A stretch of DNA of 64,000 nt. Source: Metabacillus idriensis (GTDB lineage: Bacteria; Bacillota; Bacilli; Bacillales; Bacillaceae). The first letter of the stretch is position 1; the number at the start of each line of letters is the position of its first letter. The translations under genes and the position numbers were made by a program. The stretch lies in contig NZ_WKKF01000005.1 in the NCBI RefSeq assembly GCF_009674765.1, positions 1 to 64,000 on the forward strand. Direction: 5' to 3'. Of this stretch, positions 17,384-27,265 are shown one piece after another. Below the pieces are notes generated by a model. It was given only the letters and a program-made list of their open reading frames with translations. It was not told the DNA's origin and did not search any database.

Positions 17384-17916
17384 CCTTTTAAAATCCCCTC
17401 CTCCCTCACATTATGGTCAATCAAATGTTGTTTCAATACTTTTAATGCCCTGTGCTGGGTGGTTTTCACTTTACTCTCAGTAAAGCCAAGTGCAGCAGCG
17501 GTCTCAGCAATGGACAGCCCTTGCAAATAACGCAAAATAATGACAGAGCGCTGATCAACTGTGCAGCTGTCGAGAGAACGGTAAATCCCCTGCAATTCTT
17601 CATTTTGAGCGGCAATTTCCTCAGGCATTGGCTGCAAATCCTTTATTTGCTGCCGGTCCCAATCAAATGTTTCCAGAATTCTTTGCTTCAAGGTTTTTTG
17701 CTTTCTGAAAAAGTCGATGGCTACATGCCTTGCTATGGAGAAAATCCACGTTTTTTCACTGCTTCTTCCTTCAAAGCTGTCATAGGATTTTAAAATTCGT
17801 ATATAAACTTCCTGAACGAGGTCTTCAGCCTGCTCACGATTTTTCACCATATAAAATAAGAATTGAAAAATATCACCATGATACTTTTCATAGATCCTCT
17901 GAAAGGACTCTTCCAT
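17380..17916 (-). CDS. sigX: ECF RNA polymerase sigma factor SigX
   Basis: Extracytoplasmic-function sigma factor of 178 aa. Region 2 (FLFYMVKNREQAEDLVQEVY and RSSEKTWIFSIARHVAIDFFR) and region 4 (SVIILRYLQGLSIAETAAAL, helix-turn-helix) closely follow B. subtilis SigX. ATG 17916 with a GGGGG site; six upstream codons in the open frame are not counted. It is followed by rsiX with a 4-bp overlap. An exact SigX-type promoter stands upstream, so it is autoregulated. In B. subtilis the pair lies right after resE; here the B12 module separates them. Confidence 0.95.
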   Translation of the reverse strand: MEESFQRIYEKYHGDIFQFLFYMVKNREQAEDLVQEVYIRILKSYDSFEGRSSEKTWIFSIARHVAIDFFRKQKTLKQRILETFDWDRQQIKDLQPMPEEIAAQNEELQGIYRSLDSCTVDQRSVIILRYLQGLSIAETAAALGFTESKVKTTQHRALKVLKQHLIDHNVREEGILKG

Positions 17917-17941
17917 GAATGAACCCCCGATCACACCATTA

Positions 17942-17968
17942 GTCGATTTTCTTGTGTAAAAAGTTACA
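17942..17968 (-). promoter_or_regulatory. SigX-dependent autoregulatory promoter
   Basis: Minus strand TGTAAC, exactly 17 bp, CGAC: a full match to the B. subtilis SigX consensus, 26 bp upstream of the sigX start codon. Confidence 0.88.
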
Positions 17969-17991
17969 TATTATTCACTATATATCTGTTC

Positions 17992-18020
17992 AAAATAAAA
18001 AGGAAGGTGCTCCCTTCCCT
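17992..18020 (-). terminator. terminator after the adenosyltransferase gene
   Basis: Minus strand GGAAGG-GAGCA-CCTTCC followed by TTTTTATTTTG, separating the B12 genes from sigX. Confidence 0.75.
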
Positions 18021-18034
18021 CATTTCCAACTATT

Positions 18035-18613
18035 TTATGACTGTTTGGGCTTCGTAAATACGATCGCGCTTCTTTCGTATTCCACATCTTTAGAACCGAG
18101 TCTCGCATTTGCGACTCTAGCTGCAGCAAAGAAGTAATCTGACAATCTATTCATATATTTTAATACATGTTCATTGATCTCTGTTTGCTTCTGCAGGGAA
18201 ACGATGCAGCGTTCAGCTCTTCTTGCTACAGTTCTTGCAATATGTATGGCGGATGCGGCGTGTGTGCCTCCAGGAAGAATAAAGCGCTGCAGCGGCGGAG
18301 CCTCAGCAGAATACTGATCAATTCTTTCTTCTAAGAATGCAATCATTTCAGCTGTTGTTTTATACGGATGCTTTTGTTTGCCATGTATGACCGCAAGATC
18401 GCTTCCGCAGTCAAACAGCTCATGCTGAATTTTTTCAAATTCATGATACAGGTCTGTCAGTTTATCTTCATGGAGCCACGTCATGGCAAGTCCGACAAAT
18501 GAATTTACTTCATCAATCGTGCCGTATGCCTCTACTCTTAAATCATCTTTATCGACTCGGCCGCCAATAATGCTTGTTTTCCCTTTGTCGCCTGTTCTTG
18601 TATATAAATTCAT
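18035..18613 (-). CDS. pduO: PduO-type ATP:cob(I)alamin adenosyltransferase
   Basis: Converts cob(I)alamin and ATP to adenosylcobalamin, the coenzyme form; 192 aa, cytoplasmic, trimeric in the family. Signatures are the N-terminal ATP-binding TRTGDKGKTSI (5-15), VEAYGTIDEVNSFVG (near 28-42), FILPGGTHAAS (near 112), and ARTVARRAERCIV (near 126). B. subtilis homologue is YvqK. It lies 72 bp after the ECF S-component gene, with a small hairpin terminator in the gap, so it may be read partly through from the riboswitch-controlled genes or have its own promoter. Confidence 0.94.
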   Translation of the reverse strand: MNLYTRTGDKGKTSIIGGRVDKDDLRVEAYGTIDEVNSFVGLAMTWLHEDKLTDLYHEFEKIQHELFDCGSDLAVIHGKQKHPYKTTAEMIAFLEERIDQYSAEAPPLQRFILPGGTHAASAIHIARTVARRAERCIVSLQKQTEINEHVLKYMNRLSDYFFAAARVANARLGSKDVEYERSAIVFTKPKQS

Positions 18614-18644
18614 TTTTCAGCAGCTCCTTTAGGGTTTAAAAGTA

Positions 18645-18673
18645 AAAAGAGCGAAACTAATCGCTCTTTTATT
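18645..18673 (-). terminator. hairpin between ECF-S gene and pduO
   Basis: Minus strand AAAGAGCGA-TTAGT-TTCGCTCTTT followed by TTAC; terminator-like, in the 72-bp gap inside the B12 gene group. Confidence 0.65.
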
Positions 18674-18685
18674 TTACCATTTTTC

Positions 18686-19201
18686 TTATTGCATTGTTAC
18701 GCCATAATCCTTCTTTTTCAAGTAATACTCAAACGTTTTTCTCATGACAGGATAAAGCAAAAGAAAGAAAATGCCATTTCCGATTGCATGTGCTGTATCA
18801 AACGGCAGACCAGCAAGATAATAGGCGAATCCATGGTCAGTCAAGACAAACATATTCAGTGAAACAACAAATCCGAATAGGTATCCTGCTAATACAGAAA
18901 TCGGTGTAAAGATGATCAGGCGATTTGATTTCACATATTTGCCTAAAAGACCTGATATCAATGCGAGAATGCCCCATGCGAGCATTTGCCAGATTGTCCA
19001 TGTTCCCATCCCGAGCAGCAAATTGCTCAGGAAGCATCCTAAAACGGCTACAATCATGCCATTTACAGGGCCAATTAATATAGAAGTGATGAGAATAATG
19101 GCAGTCATTGGCTGAATGTTCGGCACAAATTGAAAAGCCATTCTTCCAACAACTGATAATGCGATCAGCAGCGAAAGCAGACTGATTCTTCTAGTTGTCA
19201 T
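18686..19201 (-). CDS. ECF transporter S component, probably for cobalamin or a precursor
   Basis: Integral membrane protein of 171 aa with five to six helices and the look of an ECF S component: small, hydrophobic, with an early segment (LLIALSVVGRMAFQFVPNIQ) and glycine-rich LLGMGTWTIWQMLAWGI. It would bind the vitamin and dock to the shared ECF energising module. Substrate is inferred from context: cobalamin riboswitch upstream, DUF4430 lipoprotein 14 bp before it and adenosyltransferase after it. Resembles the CbrT/CblT-like S components described for B12-related transport; assignment to a named family is not certain. ATG 19201 with GGAG. Confidence 0.82.
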   Translation of the reverse strand: MTTRRISLLSLLIALSVVGRMAFQFVPNIQPMTAIILITSILIGPVNGMIVAVLGCFLSNLLLGMGTWTIWQMLAWGILALISGLLGKYVKSNRLIIFTPISVLAGYLFGFVVSLNMFVLTDHGFAYYLAGLPFDTAHAIGNGIFFLLLYPVMRKTFEYYLKKKDYGVTMQ

Positions 19202-19215
19202 AGCGCGCTCCAGGA

Positions 19216-19626
19216 TTACTCATATTTTCTTAAATCGAACTCAACTTTATCTCCATCTTTCAGCTCGATTTCATTAGCTCCCGTCATAGCGTCTTCTCCA
19301 TTAACAATTAAATGCCAGTAAGTTTTATCCGCATCGCTTGCCATGATTCCATCAATCCCGCTGATGAAGCCGCCAGCTTCTTCCACTTCGAAATTCGCTT
19401 TCATTGCATCCATCAGTGTCTGGCCTTCTTCAAAAGCTACTTCTTTAGAATCGACTTTCTCCGCCATTTCATTTTTAGTAAGTGTGACAGCAGCTTTCAA
19501 TTCTTCTGCTTCATCAGCAGCCTGTTCAGATTTTGGAGCTTCCTTCTTCGGTTCCTCCGCTGTATTTCCGCAAGCTGCAAGCAGCGCTAAAAGGAAAACG
19601 GACAGTAAACTTATTAATTTTTTCAT
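19216..19626 (-). CDS. DUF4430 lipoprotein, candidate cobalamin-binding protein
   Basis: Secreted lipoprotein of 136 aa. The signal peptide ends in the lipobox LLAAC with lipidated Cys19. A Lys/Glu-rich linker (about 20-50) follows, then a DUF4430 domain (about 60-134; GQTLMDAMKANFEVEE, YWHLIVNGEDAM, LKDGDKVEFDL). That fold resembles the C-terminal beta domain of transcobalamin and intrinsic factor, so a role in capturing corrinoid outside the membrane is plausible, supported by the riboswitch upstream and ECF S component downstream. Binding is inference. ATG 19626 follows AAGGAGAG. Confidence 0.85.
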   Translation of the reverse strand: MKKLISLLSVFLLALLAACGNTAEEPKKEAPKSEQAADEAEELKAAVTLTKNEMAEKVDSKEVAFEEGQTLMDAMKANFEVEEAGGFISGIDGIMASDADKTYWHLIVNGEDAMTGANEIELKDGDKVEFDLRKYE

Positions 19627-19755
19627 AACTAATCTCTCCTTCTTCTGTATGTATCTATTTAGTGGATCATGAAACCCATAAGAAAAGGTAAATTGCCTTG
19701 ATATGCTATGACACGGAAGTCAGACTCTGGAGCTTGATCTTTATATTCTGAGAAA

Positions 19756-19792
19756 TATGAAAAAGCCCATCTCCTCAGATGGGCTTAAAAAC
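19756..19792 (-). terminator. cobalamin-riboswitch expression-platform terminator
   Basis: Minus strand GCCCATCT-loop-AGATGGGC followed by TTTTTCATATTT between aptamer and lipoprotein gene: a transcription attenuator. Confidence 0.85.
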
Positions 19793-19878
19793 GGCATAAT
19801 TAGATTCAGATTGTATGCAAAGAAACATAAATCCTGCCGTTTCTATGCTCAAGCCCCCGAAGAATACAAACAATGTAA

Positions 19879-20061
19879 GAGATATCGGCAGGTCTACTGA
19901 CTTTTGCGTCATCCTCCACTCGAACCTTCCCATATAATAAACAGCAATAGAGCCATCTGATTATACAGTGGTTTAGCCAAAGTTTCGTCGGCAAATACAG
20001 TTGCGGGGACAGTTCAGGCATTTCACCTGATTCCCTATTAAGCGTAAAGCACCTATATCTC
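19879..20061 (-). promoter_or_regulatory. cobalamin (B12) riboswitch
   Basis: Minus strand has the B12 box family order: GGTGC near the start, GGGAATCAGGTGAAATGCC, CTGTCCCCGCAACTGT, and AGTCAGTAGACCTGCC near the end. GAGATAT at the 5' end pairs with ATATCTC at the 3' end as stem P1, framing a 183-nt aptamer. With the terminator at 19756-19792 it should switch off the lipoprotein and transporter genes when cobalamin is abundant. Confidence 0.93.
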
Positions 20062-20161
20062 AAAGTATACGATTTTATTAATTCAGTCTTATTTTACATA
20101 AAACGACTAAGGTCTTCAACAGAAATTTCATTCGGTGTTTCTTATGAAACAAGAATTTTCG

Positions 20162-21967
20162 TCATGTTCTATCAGAAACATCGCTTTTTCGAGGCAAATA
20201 GAAGCTGAACGCTGTCCCTTCATTTACCTTGCTGTGAACATTGATAGTGCCTGCATGGGCATCTACGATGTTTTTTGCAATCGCAAGGCCAAGCCCAGTG
20301 CCCGAACGTCCTCTCGTTCTTGCTTTATCCGCTTTGTAAAAACGTTCAAAGACAAAAGGCAAATCCTCTTCTACAATACCTGTTCCTGTATCTTTTACGT
20401 CAATTTTCATGCCTCCTGCAACGGTTTGAACATGAATTTCAACAGATCCCCCTTCAAGGGTATGTCTGATCGCATTATCAACAAGGTTCGTCAAAACTTG
20501 TTCAATCTTATCCGGATCAAGGACAAACTCAGGATCATCTAGTGAAAAAGAGGAGGTTAACGAAATTTTTTTGTCTCTTGCAAGTCCCTGGAATTTCCGG
20601 CTTATTTTCTCAATAAACTCATGAACCAAGATTCGCTCTAAATTAAGAGAGATGTGCCCTGCTTCCATTCTTGCAAGATCAAGCAAATCGTTAACAAGTC
20701 TTCCCATGCGCAGCGATTCATCATAGATGACCTGAGCAATCTCTTTTTTTTCTTCCTCAGAGCTCGCAATGTCATCGACAATCGCTTCACTGTATCCCTG
20801 CAGCATGGCAATCGGCGTTCTCAGCTCATGACTGACATTGGCAATAAAATCTTTACGGAGCTTATCGAGTCTTCTTTCTTCTGTCATATCCCTCAGAACA
20901 GCAACTGCGCCCCGTACATAAGACTGGTTATAAAGAGGGCTCATGACCATCACCCAGCTCCTGCCCTGCAGATTGACCTCTACTATATGTTCTCTCTCTG
21001 TATTGACGACTCTTTGAAATAATTCTTTCGCTTCTGGAGGGATTTCCTCCCCCTCATTGATTTGCATCTTTTGTTCGTAGTACCAGGACTGAAGAAAACG
21101 TTCAGCAGGCGGATTCGTCACCAGAATCGTCCCATCAATATTAAGCGTGATGACGCCGTCTGCCATACTGCTTAATATGCTTGTTAAATGTTCTTTTTCC
21201 TGGTTAAGTGCATTAATGTTGAATTTCAGCTGCCTGCCCATCTGATTAAACGCGATGGCAAGCTCGCCAATTTCATCGTGACTTAAAATCGGCACCTTCG
21301 TATCGAACTTACCGCGTGTAAGCTCTTGCGTTGCTTCCCTCATTTTTCTGAGCGGATAGGTAATTCTAGTTGATAAAAAGAAAGCGAATATCGTCGTTAA
21401 TACAATTGCAATACCTGCAGCAAGCAGAATATACTTTGTTGTATGCTTTGTTGTTTCGTGAACAGCAAGCAGTGACTGTGACATAAACACTGCCCCGTTT
21501 TCTCCATTTTTCAGCTCATAGGGTACGCCAACGACCAGCACTTCATCATTGTTGTCCGAGCTGATCTGCTGCTCTTTGGAGAGTTCCGTGAGCTTGCTGA
21601 CATTTTTTTGATCTGTAAAAACTTTAGAAAGCTCGCGGTCTTTCTGAATATCCTGCATGTCAAAAACCGGGGTGCTCTCGAATTTTTTGGGCGAAAACCA
21701 GTATTTGTCCTGATCTTCAACGATGATGATGCTTGTAAGTTCATCCGCCAGTTCCCATGAAATTGACCGCGCCAGTTCCTGATCTTCATGTTTTTCTAGA
21801 ATAACCGAGATTTTGTTGGCTAATTGTGTAAGCTCCCGTTCGGCCTCATCCACATGATAATTTTCAATGAATTCAAGAAGAAGCACAGTCAGAATTAATA
21901 AAACAAATGAAACGAGCAATAAAATGGTAAACCACAATTTACCGACTACGCTTTTCCAAAACATCAT
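20162..21967 (-). CDS. resE: sensor histidine kinase ResE
   Basis: Membrane sensor kinase (601 aa) that phosphorylates ResD and also dephosphorylates it; controls aerobic and anaerobic respiration genes. Two membrane helices (about 10-30 and 178-200) flank an extracytoplasmic sensor region. HAMP (about 200-252), PAS (about 260-365), HisKA with [17 protein letters not shown] (near 380), and HATPase (N box [27 protein letters not shown]) follow. Starts ATGATG overlapping the resD stop by 4 bp; coupled to resD. Length similar to B. subtilis ResE (589 aa). Confidence 0.95.
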   Translation of the reverse strand: MMFWKSVVGKLWFTILLLVSFVLLILTVLLLEFIENYHVDEAERELTQLANKISVILEKHEDQELARSISWELADELTSIIIVEDQDKYWFSPKKFESTPVFDMQDIQKDRELSKVFTDQKNVSKLTELSKEQQISSDNNDEVLVVGVPYELKNGENGAVFMSQSLLAVHETTKHTTKYILLAAGIAIVLTTIFAFFLSTRITYPLRKMREATQELTRGKFDTKVPILSHDEIGELAIAFNQMGRQLKFNINALNQEKEHLTSILSSMADGVITLNIDGTILVTNPPAERFLQSWYYEQKMQINEGEEIPPEAKELFQRVVNTEREHIVEVNLQGRSWVMVMSPLYNQSYVRGAVAVLRDMTEERRLDKLRKDFIANVSHELRTPIAMLQGYSEAIVDDIASSEEEKKEIAQVIYDESLRMGRLVNDLLDLARMEAGHISLNLERILVHEFIEKISRKFQGLARDKKISLTSSFSLDDPEFVLDPDKIEQVLTNLVDNAIRHTLEGGSVEIHVQTVAGGMKIDVKDTGTGIVEEDLPFVFERFYKADKARTRGRSGTGLGLAIAKNIVDAHAGTINVHSKVNEGTAFSFYLPRKSDVSDRT

Positions 21968-22686
21968 TCACTGCCTACCTCAAATTTGTATCCAACTCCC
22001 CATACCGTGACAATCATGGTGGCTGCATCAGGTGAAACCTTGCTCAGTTTTTCTCTCAGCCGTTTGACATGAGTATCAACCGTTCTCAGATCCCCGAAGA
22101 ACTCGTATTGCCATACTTCTTTTAACAGTTTCTCGCGGTCGTATACTTTATCAGGCGTTTTTGCGAGAAAATAGAGCAGCTCATATTCTTTTGGAGTTAA
22201 ACTGACCTCTTTGCCGTCTGCAAGCACGCGATGTGCATCGTGATCGATGGAAAGATGCGGGAAGACAATCACATTCTTAGCTTTCGTTTCTGTTTTCAGG
22301 AATGATGTTGTCGATGAGCGCCTCAGCAGTGCTTTCACTCTTAAAACAACTTCTCTCGGACTGAAAGGCTTGACGATGTAGTCGTCTGTTCCAACTTCAA
22401 ATCCCTGAACTCTGTTCACTTCTTCCCCTTTTGCTGTAAGCATAATGATCGGAGTCGCTTTTTTCAGGCGCAGCTGTCTGCATACTTCAATCCCATCAAG
22501 GCCCGGCATCATTAAGTCAAGCAGGATTAAGTCGTATTCTGCAGACAGGGCCATTTCAAGAGCATCACTGCCGTTGTCAGCTTCTTCAATTTGATAGTTT
22601 TCTCTTTCTAAGTACATTTTCAAAAGTCTTCTGATTCTGTCTTCATCATCTACGACCAGAATTTTATAGTTCATGTTGTTTTCCAT
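21964..22686 (-). CDS. resD: response regulator ResD
   Basis: OmpR/PhoB-type regulator (240 aa) activated by ResE; turns on ctaA, resABC, and anaerobic genes in B. subtilis. Receiver domain at 5-122 with acidic pocket [10 protein letters not shown], phospho-acceptor Asp in [13 protein letters not shown] near 57 and Lys in [10 protein letters not shown]; winged-helix DNA-binding domain 140-236 ([40 protein letters not shown]). ATG 22686 after AAGGAGGAG. A terminator separates it from resC. Confidence 0.96.
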   Translation of the reverse strand: MENNMNYKILVVDDEDRIRRLLKMYLERENYQIEEADNGSDALEMALSAEYDLILLDLMMPGLDGIEVCRQLRLKKATPIIMLTAKGEEVNRVQGFEVGTDDYIVKPFSPREVVLRVKALLRRSSTTSFLKTETKAKNVIVFPHLSIDHDAHRVLADGKEVSLTPKEYELLYFLAKTPDKVYDREKLLKEVWQYEFFGDLRTVDTHVKRLREKLSKVSPDAATMIVTVWGVGYKFEVGSE

Positions 22687-22723
22687 CTTGCTTCTCCTCC
22701 TTAAAAAACTCCTATAGCATTAT

Positions 22724-22758
22724 CTTACCAAAAAACCTTCACTTTATATGAGTGAAGG
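22724..22758 (-). terminator. terminator between resC and resD
   Basis: Minus strand CCTTCACT-loop-AGTGAAGG then TTTTTTGG. It should uncouple part of resABC transcription from resDE, which then needs its own promoter or read-through. Confidence 0.8.
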
Positions 22759-22785
22759 CTCTTTAGCAAGAAAAGCAAGTTCTGC

Positions 22786-23961
22786 CTATGCGTAAGAATG
22801 CAGGCCGGCAATGACCAGATTAACGAAAATCAAGTTAAACATGATGATGGCAAATCCAATAACAGCAAGCCATGCTGATTTTTCTCCCTGCCATCCTTTT
22901 GACAGGCGCAAATGCAGGTAGGCTGCGTAGAAAAGCCATGTAATTAATGCCCATACTTCTTTAGGGTCCCAGCCCCAAAAGCGGGTCCAGGCAATTTGTG
23001 CCCAGATCATTGCAAAAATGAGCGCTCCAAGCGTAAAGACCGGAAACCCGATTGTAACTGAGCGATAACCGATTTCATCTACTAAGTCAAGATTCACATT
23101 TTTGGTGAGAGGCTGAAGGAAAGCTGAGATTCGCTTTCTCAGAATTAAACGGATTGCTCCGTATAATAATAACCCGGCAGCAATTGACCAGATGACAGTA
23201 TTCAGCTTTCTGGCAGAAATGAGAGCAGGAACTTCGATAAAAGCTTCCATTTTACCTTCTGTTAATAGCTCGCCTTTATGCGGCCCTACAAGGGCAGGCA
23301 GATTATAGATCATTTCAGCATTCTGATCATTTTTATCTGTCCATTTATATACGGCTTCATAATCCATCATTCTGAAAGTGCTTGTAATGGCAACGAATGC
23401 AATCGTAGCTACAAGTGTATACATAACTACTTCAAGCCAGAATGTTTTCTTGGAATTTTTCGACTGATCCACTGTCCTGATCAGATAAATGACACCTGCT
23501 ATAAAGCTGATGGCAAGAATCGCCTGTCCAAGAGCGGCTGTTGTCACATGAATGTGCAGCCAGCTGCTTTGAAGCGCAGGAATAAGCGGTGAGATATCTG
23601 ACGGAAACATGCTTGCATAAGCGATAAGCAGCAAAGCAACCGGCAGAGTGAAAAGTCCTAAAATGGACACTTTATAAATAAAGTAGAGTACTATAAATGC
23701 AAGAACGAGCATCATGCCAAAGAACGTTGTAAATTCAAACAGATTGCTGACCGGTGCATGACCGGATGCGATCCATCTCGTTATGAAATAGCCAGCTTGT
23801 GCTGCAAAAGCAAGAATTGTGATCGCAATACCCGCAGACGCCCATTTGCTTGGCTTTTTATATTCTTTTCTCTTATCACGGATGGCTCCGCCAAAAAGAA
23901 ATGTCGCAGCCAGATATAAAATGAATGCTGCAAATAGCAAATTACTGCTTAGAGCCGCCAC
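22786..23961 (-). CDS. resC: cytochrome c biogenesis protein ResC (CcsA/CcsB-type)
   Basis: Membrane protein (391 aa, about eight to nine helices) of the System II heme-export and ligation machinery for c-type cytochromes, acting with ResB. The tryptophan-rich heme-handling motif [20 protein letters not shown] lies near 315-334, and conserved His residues occur in [13 protein letters not shown] and at the C-terminus (GLHSYA). GTG start at 23961 with GGAGGAAAAG. It is preceded by resB with a 25-bp gap. Confidence 0.95.
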   Translation of the reverse strand: MAALSSNLLFAAFILYLAATFLFGGAIRDKRKEYKKPSKWASAGIAITILAFAAQAGYFITRWIASGHAPVSNLFEFTTFFGMMLVLAFIVLYFIYKVSILGLFTLPVALLLIAYASMFPSDISPLIPALQSSWLHIHVTTAALGQAILAISFIAGVIYLIRTVDQSKNSKKTFWLEVVMYTLVATIAFVAITSTFRMMDYEAVYKWTDKNDQNAEMIYNLPALVGPHKGELLTEGKMEAFIEVPALISARKLNTVIWSIAAGLLLYGAIRLILRKRISAFLQPLTKNVNLDLVDEIGYRSVTIGFPVFTLGALIFAMIWAQIAWTRFWGWDPKEVWALITWLFYAAYLHLRLSKGWQGEKSAWLAVIGFAIIMFNLIFVNLVIAGLHSYA

Positions 23962-23986
23962 ACCTTTTCCTCCTCTATGATCTGTC

Positions 23987-25627
23987 TTATTTCTCGTCTG
24001 ACTGATCCTTCAGCTTTTCAATTTGCGTGCCCTCAAGGACCGTATCAATCTCATTTTTAATTCCGTACCAGTTCTTATTTGTATGCGCTGCAAGAAGAAT
24101 CCCATCTCCGCTTCGTCTGATCCAAATGCGGCGATGATTCCAATACATGCCCTGGGTGACACCGATCATGAAAATGGCTCCGCCAAGTCCAAGAAACCAA
24201 AGAGTATTGTCTTTGCGCACAGTAAGAGCTGAGAGATTCTTTGTTTCCACGCCCTCAAACTTCATTTTCAGCTGATTGTCTTCGTTTGGTTCAATTGTCT
24301 GCTGAATGGCTACGAAGCTTGTTTCGCCTTCAGGTTTATGTGGAGAAATCATTTTAAATACAAAAGCAGGATTATCCGGTATTCTCGTTTTCGTAGCAGG
24401 TTCTCCCTCGCTGTTAAAATAAAAATCAGGAAGGTAGCTTGCCACTTCTACTTTATAGCCATTGCCCAAATCAAATTCTTTTTGAGGATCAAGCAAGTCG
24501 ATTGTCAGCTGTCCAAAGTTTTCCTCGGTCTCTTTGTCTACTAAACTAAATGTCATTTTGTTCAATTCATTTAATTTGAAATCAACTTGATACAAAGCGT
24601 ATGAATCATGCTTAAGCGGCTGATTCACTTTGATTTGCTCATCCTTTATCTTCTTAAGCTCAGGCTCTTCACCAAGGACTGCTTCGCCTTGTCTTTCGTA
24701 CAAAGTGACGTTTGTCTGATAATTCTTAGCAACGCTTCCATCACCTACTCTAGTAATAGCATCCTGGAAGACTTCATCTTCGCTGTCTTTTTTGTATGTT
24801 TCCATCACAAACTTTTCGCTCTTGAGAAAATATTTTCCTTCTGTACCAGGAATGACGTTCGTTTCCCCTTCGCGTATCCAAATGACATCATCCACATACA
24901 TGCCAGGAACAAACCTGAGCATCGCTCCAAACAAAAAGATGATCAAACCGATATGATTGACATAAGGACCCCATCTTGAAAAACGATTTTTCTCAGCAAG
25001 GAGATTGCCATTTTCCACTCGGACATGATAGCGTTTTCTCTTTAACTTATCTTTAATGGCTTCAAGCTGTTCTTCCGTATTCATAACAGAAGCTGTTTCG
25101 CTGAATAACCGCTGTCTTCTCATAAAGCTTTCATGCCTGGTGACACCTTGTTTTTTCAGCGCCCGATAGAGCGGAACAAACCGGTCTAAGCTTGCAATAA
25201 CCAATGAAGCAGCCAGCGCTCCAATTAAAACCATGTACCACCACGAGCTGAATAGTTCATGAAACCCCATTTGGTAATACAGCTGACCAATTACACCGTA
25301 CTCCTCGCGGTAAAACTGTTCAGGCGTTACATTCGGCGGAATGTACATGACCTGCGGCAGAATCGTCCCAATTGCAGAAGCAATTAAGATCAGGACAATA
25401 ATCCATATTCCGACTTTTACAGATGAGAAGAAGTTCCATATCTTATCGATTGGCGTTTTCTTATAGGTCTGTGAGCGTCTTGCACTCCCATCATATTTCA
25501 TATCCAATAGCTTGTCAGGAGCAGCCTGATTATTCCTGTCCGTTTCCCCGGCAGGACGACCGCAGGATTCACAAAGAATCGTTCCGTGCGGATTATTGTG
25601 TCCGCACTTGCATTTCACTTCATTCAT
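23987..25627 (-). CDS. resB: cytochrome c biogenesis protein ResB
   Basis: System II cytochrome c maturation protein, 546 aa. An N-terminal zinc-ribbon-like segment (CKCG..., CESCG within residues 5-25) precedes three early membrane helices (about 70-95, 125-150, 220-240), a large extracytoplasmic domain and a final helix (about 475-495). Works with ResC to deliver heme to apocytochrome c outside the membrane. ATG 25627 lies 16 bp after the resA stop, in the same operon. Confidence 0.95.
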   Translation of the reverse strand: MNEVKCKCGHNNPHGTILCESCGRPAGETDRNNQAAPDKLLDMKYDGSARRSQTYKKTPIDKIWNFFSSVKVGIWIIVLILIASAIGTILPQVMYIPPNVTPEQFYREEYGVIGQLYYQMGFHELFSSWWYMVLIGALAASLVIASLDRFVPLYRALKKQGVTRHESFMRRQRLFSETASVMNTEEQLEAIKDKLKRKRYHVRVENGNLLAEKNRFSRWGPYVNHIGLIIFLFGAMLRFVPGMYVDDVIWIREGETNVIPGTEGKYFLKSEKFVMETYKKDSEDEVFQDAITRVGDGSVAKNYQTNVTLYERQGEAVLGEEPELKKIKDEQIKVNQPLKHDSYALYQVDFKLNELNKMTFSLVDKETEENFGQLTIDLLDPQKEFDLGNGYKVEVASYLPDFYFNSEGEPATKTRIPDNPAFVFKMISPHKPEGETSFVAIQQTIEPNEDNQLKMKFEGVETKNLSALTVRKDNTLWFLGLGGAIFMIGVTQGMYWNHRRIWIRRSGDGILLAAHTNKNWYGIKNEIDTVLEGTQIEKLKDQSDEK

Positions 25628-25643
25628 GATGAAAACTCCCCGT

Positions 25644-26165
25644 TTACGGCTTGATTGATTCCATATAATCCCTGACCATCCGCTCGTTCATCTGGCCCGT
25701 GATTATTTCAGCTACTTTTCCATCTTTATCTATCAGAAATGTAGTCGGAAGAGGGACAACACCGTATGCTTCTAACACTTGCCGGTCCTTATCGAGGACG
25801 ACAGGAAAAGATAAATCATATGTATCCGTAAAATTCTGTACGGCAATCTTTGACTCAGCGATGTTGACGGCAAGCACCTCTACACCTTGTTCTTTATAAT
25901 AATCATACTGATTTTGCATGTAGGGCATTTCGCGTTTGCACGGTTCGCACCAAGTTCCCCAAAAGTTCAGGAAAACGCCCTTCCCTTTATAATCTGAAAG
26001 CTGATGCTTGTCCCCGTTAATGTCTGTTAAAACAAAATCAGGGGCATCGCTTCCAACTTTTACCTTTTCCTTGCTTGAGAAAAAATTTGTGTATAACGTA
26101 TATCCAAGTGCTGCAACCAGCACTGACAGAATAATCGACCTCATGAGCAAACGTCTTTTTTTCAT
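25644..26165 (-). CDS. resA: thiol-disulfide oxidoreductase ResA
   Basis: Membrane-anchored thioredoxin-like protein (173 aa) that reduces the CXXCH disulfide of apocytochrome c before heme attachment. Uncleaved anchor helix at about 8-26, thioredoxin fold from 38, active site WCEPC with Cys73 and Cys76 and the cis-proline loop [11 protein letters not shown] near 146. ATG 26165 with GGGAG is preferred to the upstream in-frame Met. First gene of resABC. Confidence 0.95.
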   Translation of the reverse strand: MKKRRLLMRSIILSVLVAALGYTLYTNFFSSKEKVKVGSDAPDFVLTDINGDKHQLSDYKGKGVFLNFWGTWCEPCKREMPYMQNQYDYYKEQGVEVLAVNIAESKIAVQNFTDTYDLSFPVVLDKDRQVLEAYGVVPLPTTFLIDKDGKVAEIITGQMNERMVRDYMESIKP

Positions 26166-26264
26166 AAAAAACTCTCCCATATCCTCATACATTTCAACTC
26201 ATTATATCACTGTTTATTTCAAACATTTTCTTGATAATTTGAAGTTTATGTGAAAATTAAGGGC

Positions 26265-26990
26265 TTACTTTCCAAACTTGGCAAGTGATCTGAGCTGTTT
26301 GACTTCATGCGGAGATAATTCACGCGCATCTCCTGTTTTCAGCCCTTTCAGGTCCAAGAATGCATATGTTTCGCGCTTTAGTTTCAGTACAGGATGTCCA
26401 ATCGCCTCGAACATGCGGCGGACTTGACGGTTTCTGCCTTCATGAATCGTCAGTTCAATAATGCTTGTTTCCTTCTTTTTGTCGAGTGACACAAACTTCA
26501 CTTTGGCAGGAGCTGTTTTCCCGTCTTCGAGCATAATGCCCTTTTCTAGCGACTTCAGCTTTTCACGAAGCGGAATTCCTTTCACTTTGGCTACATATGT
26601 TTTCTCTACTTGATTGCTTGGATGCATAAGAAGATTGGCAAAATCACCGTCGTTTGTCATGATTAAGATGCCGGAAGTATCGTAATCAAGCCGGCCAACC
26701 GGATAAATGCGTTCTTTAATCTGCGGAAAAAAGTCTGTGACTGTTTTTCTTCCTTTATCATCAATGGCAGAAGATATTACACCGCGCGGTTTGTATAGGA
26801 TAAAATAAACTGGCTCTTCCTTTTCAACAGGAACTCCTGCAACTTCAACACGGTCATTTCCAGAAACTTTAACGCCAAGCTCCCTTACGACTTTCCCGTT
26901 GACGGTCACTTTTCCTTCTAATATAAGCTCCTCTGCTTTTCTTCTTGATGCAAGACCTGCATGAGCTATCACTTTTTGTAAACGTTCCAT
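26265..26990 (-). CDS. rluB: 23S rRNA pseudouridine synthase RluB
   Basis: Pseudouridine synthase of the RsuA/RluB family (241 aa), predicted to modify 23S rRNA helix 89 positions. An S4 RNA-binding domain (about 1-60, RLQKVIAHAGLASRRKAEELI) precedes the catalytic domain with the active Asp in PVGRLDYDTSGILIMTNDGD (near 100) and the motif GRNRQVRRMF (near 195). ATG 26990 with GAGGTG; a GTG nine bases upstream is less well spaced. Located between resA and the spm genes as in B. subtilis. Confidence 0.94.
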   Translation of the reverse strand: MERLQKVIAHAGLASRRKAEELILEGKVTVNGKVVRELGVKVSGNDRVEVAGVPVEKEEPVYFILYKPRGVISSAIDDKGRKTVTDFFPQIKERIYPVGRLDYDTSGILIMTNDGDFANLLMHPSNQVEKTYVAKVKGIPLREKLKSLEKGIMLEDGKTAPAKVKFVSLDKKKETSIIELTIHEGRNRQVRRMFEAIGHPVLKLKRETYAFLDLKGLKTGDARELSPHEVKQLRSLAKFGK

Positions 26991-27265
26991 TTCTTTCACC
27001 TCGTTAACATCTTACTTCTTATCATTTTTTTATACAAGTTCTCATTAAATCGTCAGCGCAGGCATGGCAGATAAGGATCCGGCAGAAAAGTCCGGGTTTG
27101 ACTTTTTTACGGATCTGTTCTGACCGATGAGTCAGGTGCTGAAGTTTTACATCAATGCGCAAAATTATTTGCTTTCATATAAAATAAAGTGAACCTCTAT
27201 AAAAAATGCATGAAGCCTTATTATCTCACAAAAACATGAACAATGAGACAAAAATATTTCATTCC
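26991..27265. other. intergenic region upstream of rluB
   Basis: About 275 bp without a supportable open frame; AT-rich at its right end. No operator or RNA element was recognised. Confidence 0.4.

Noticed and set aside
19806-20063. 85-codon minus-strand open frame
   Set aside because: It lies entirely on the cobalamin riboswitch, whose conserved RNA blocks explain the sequence; no ribosome site.
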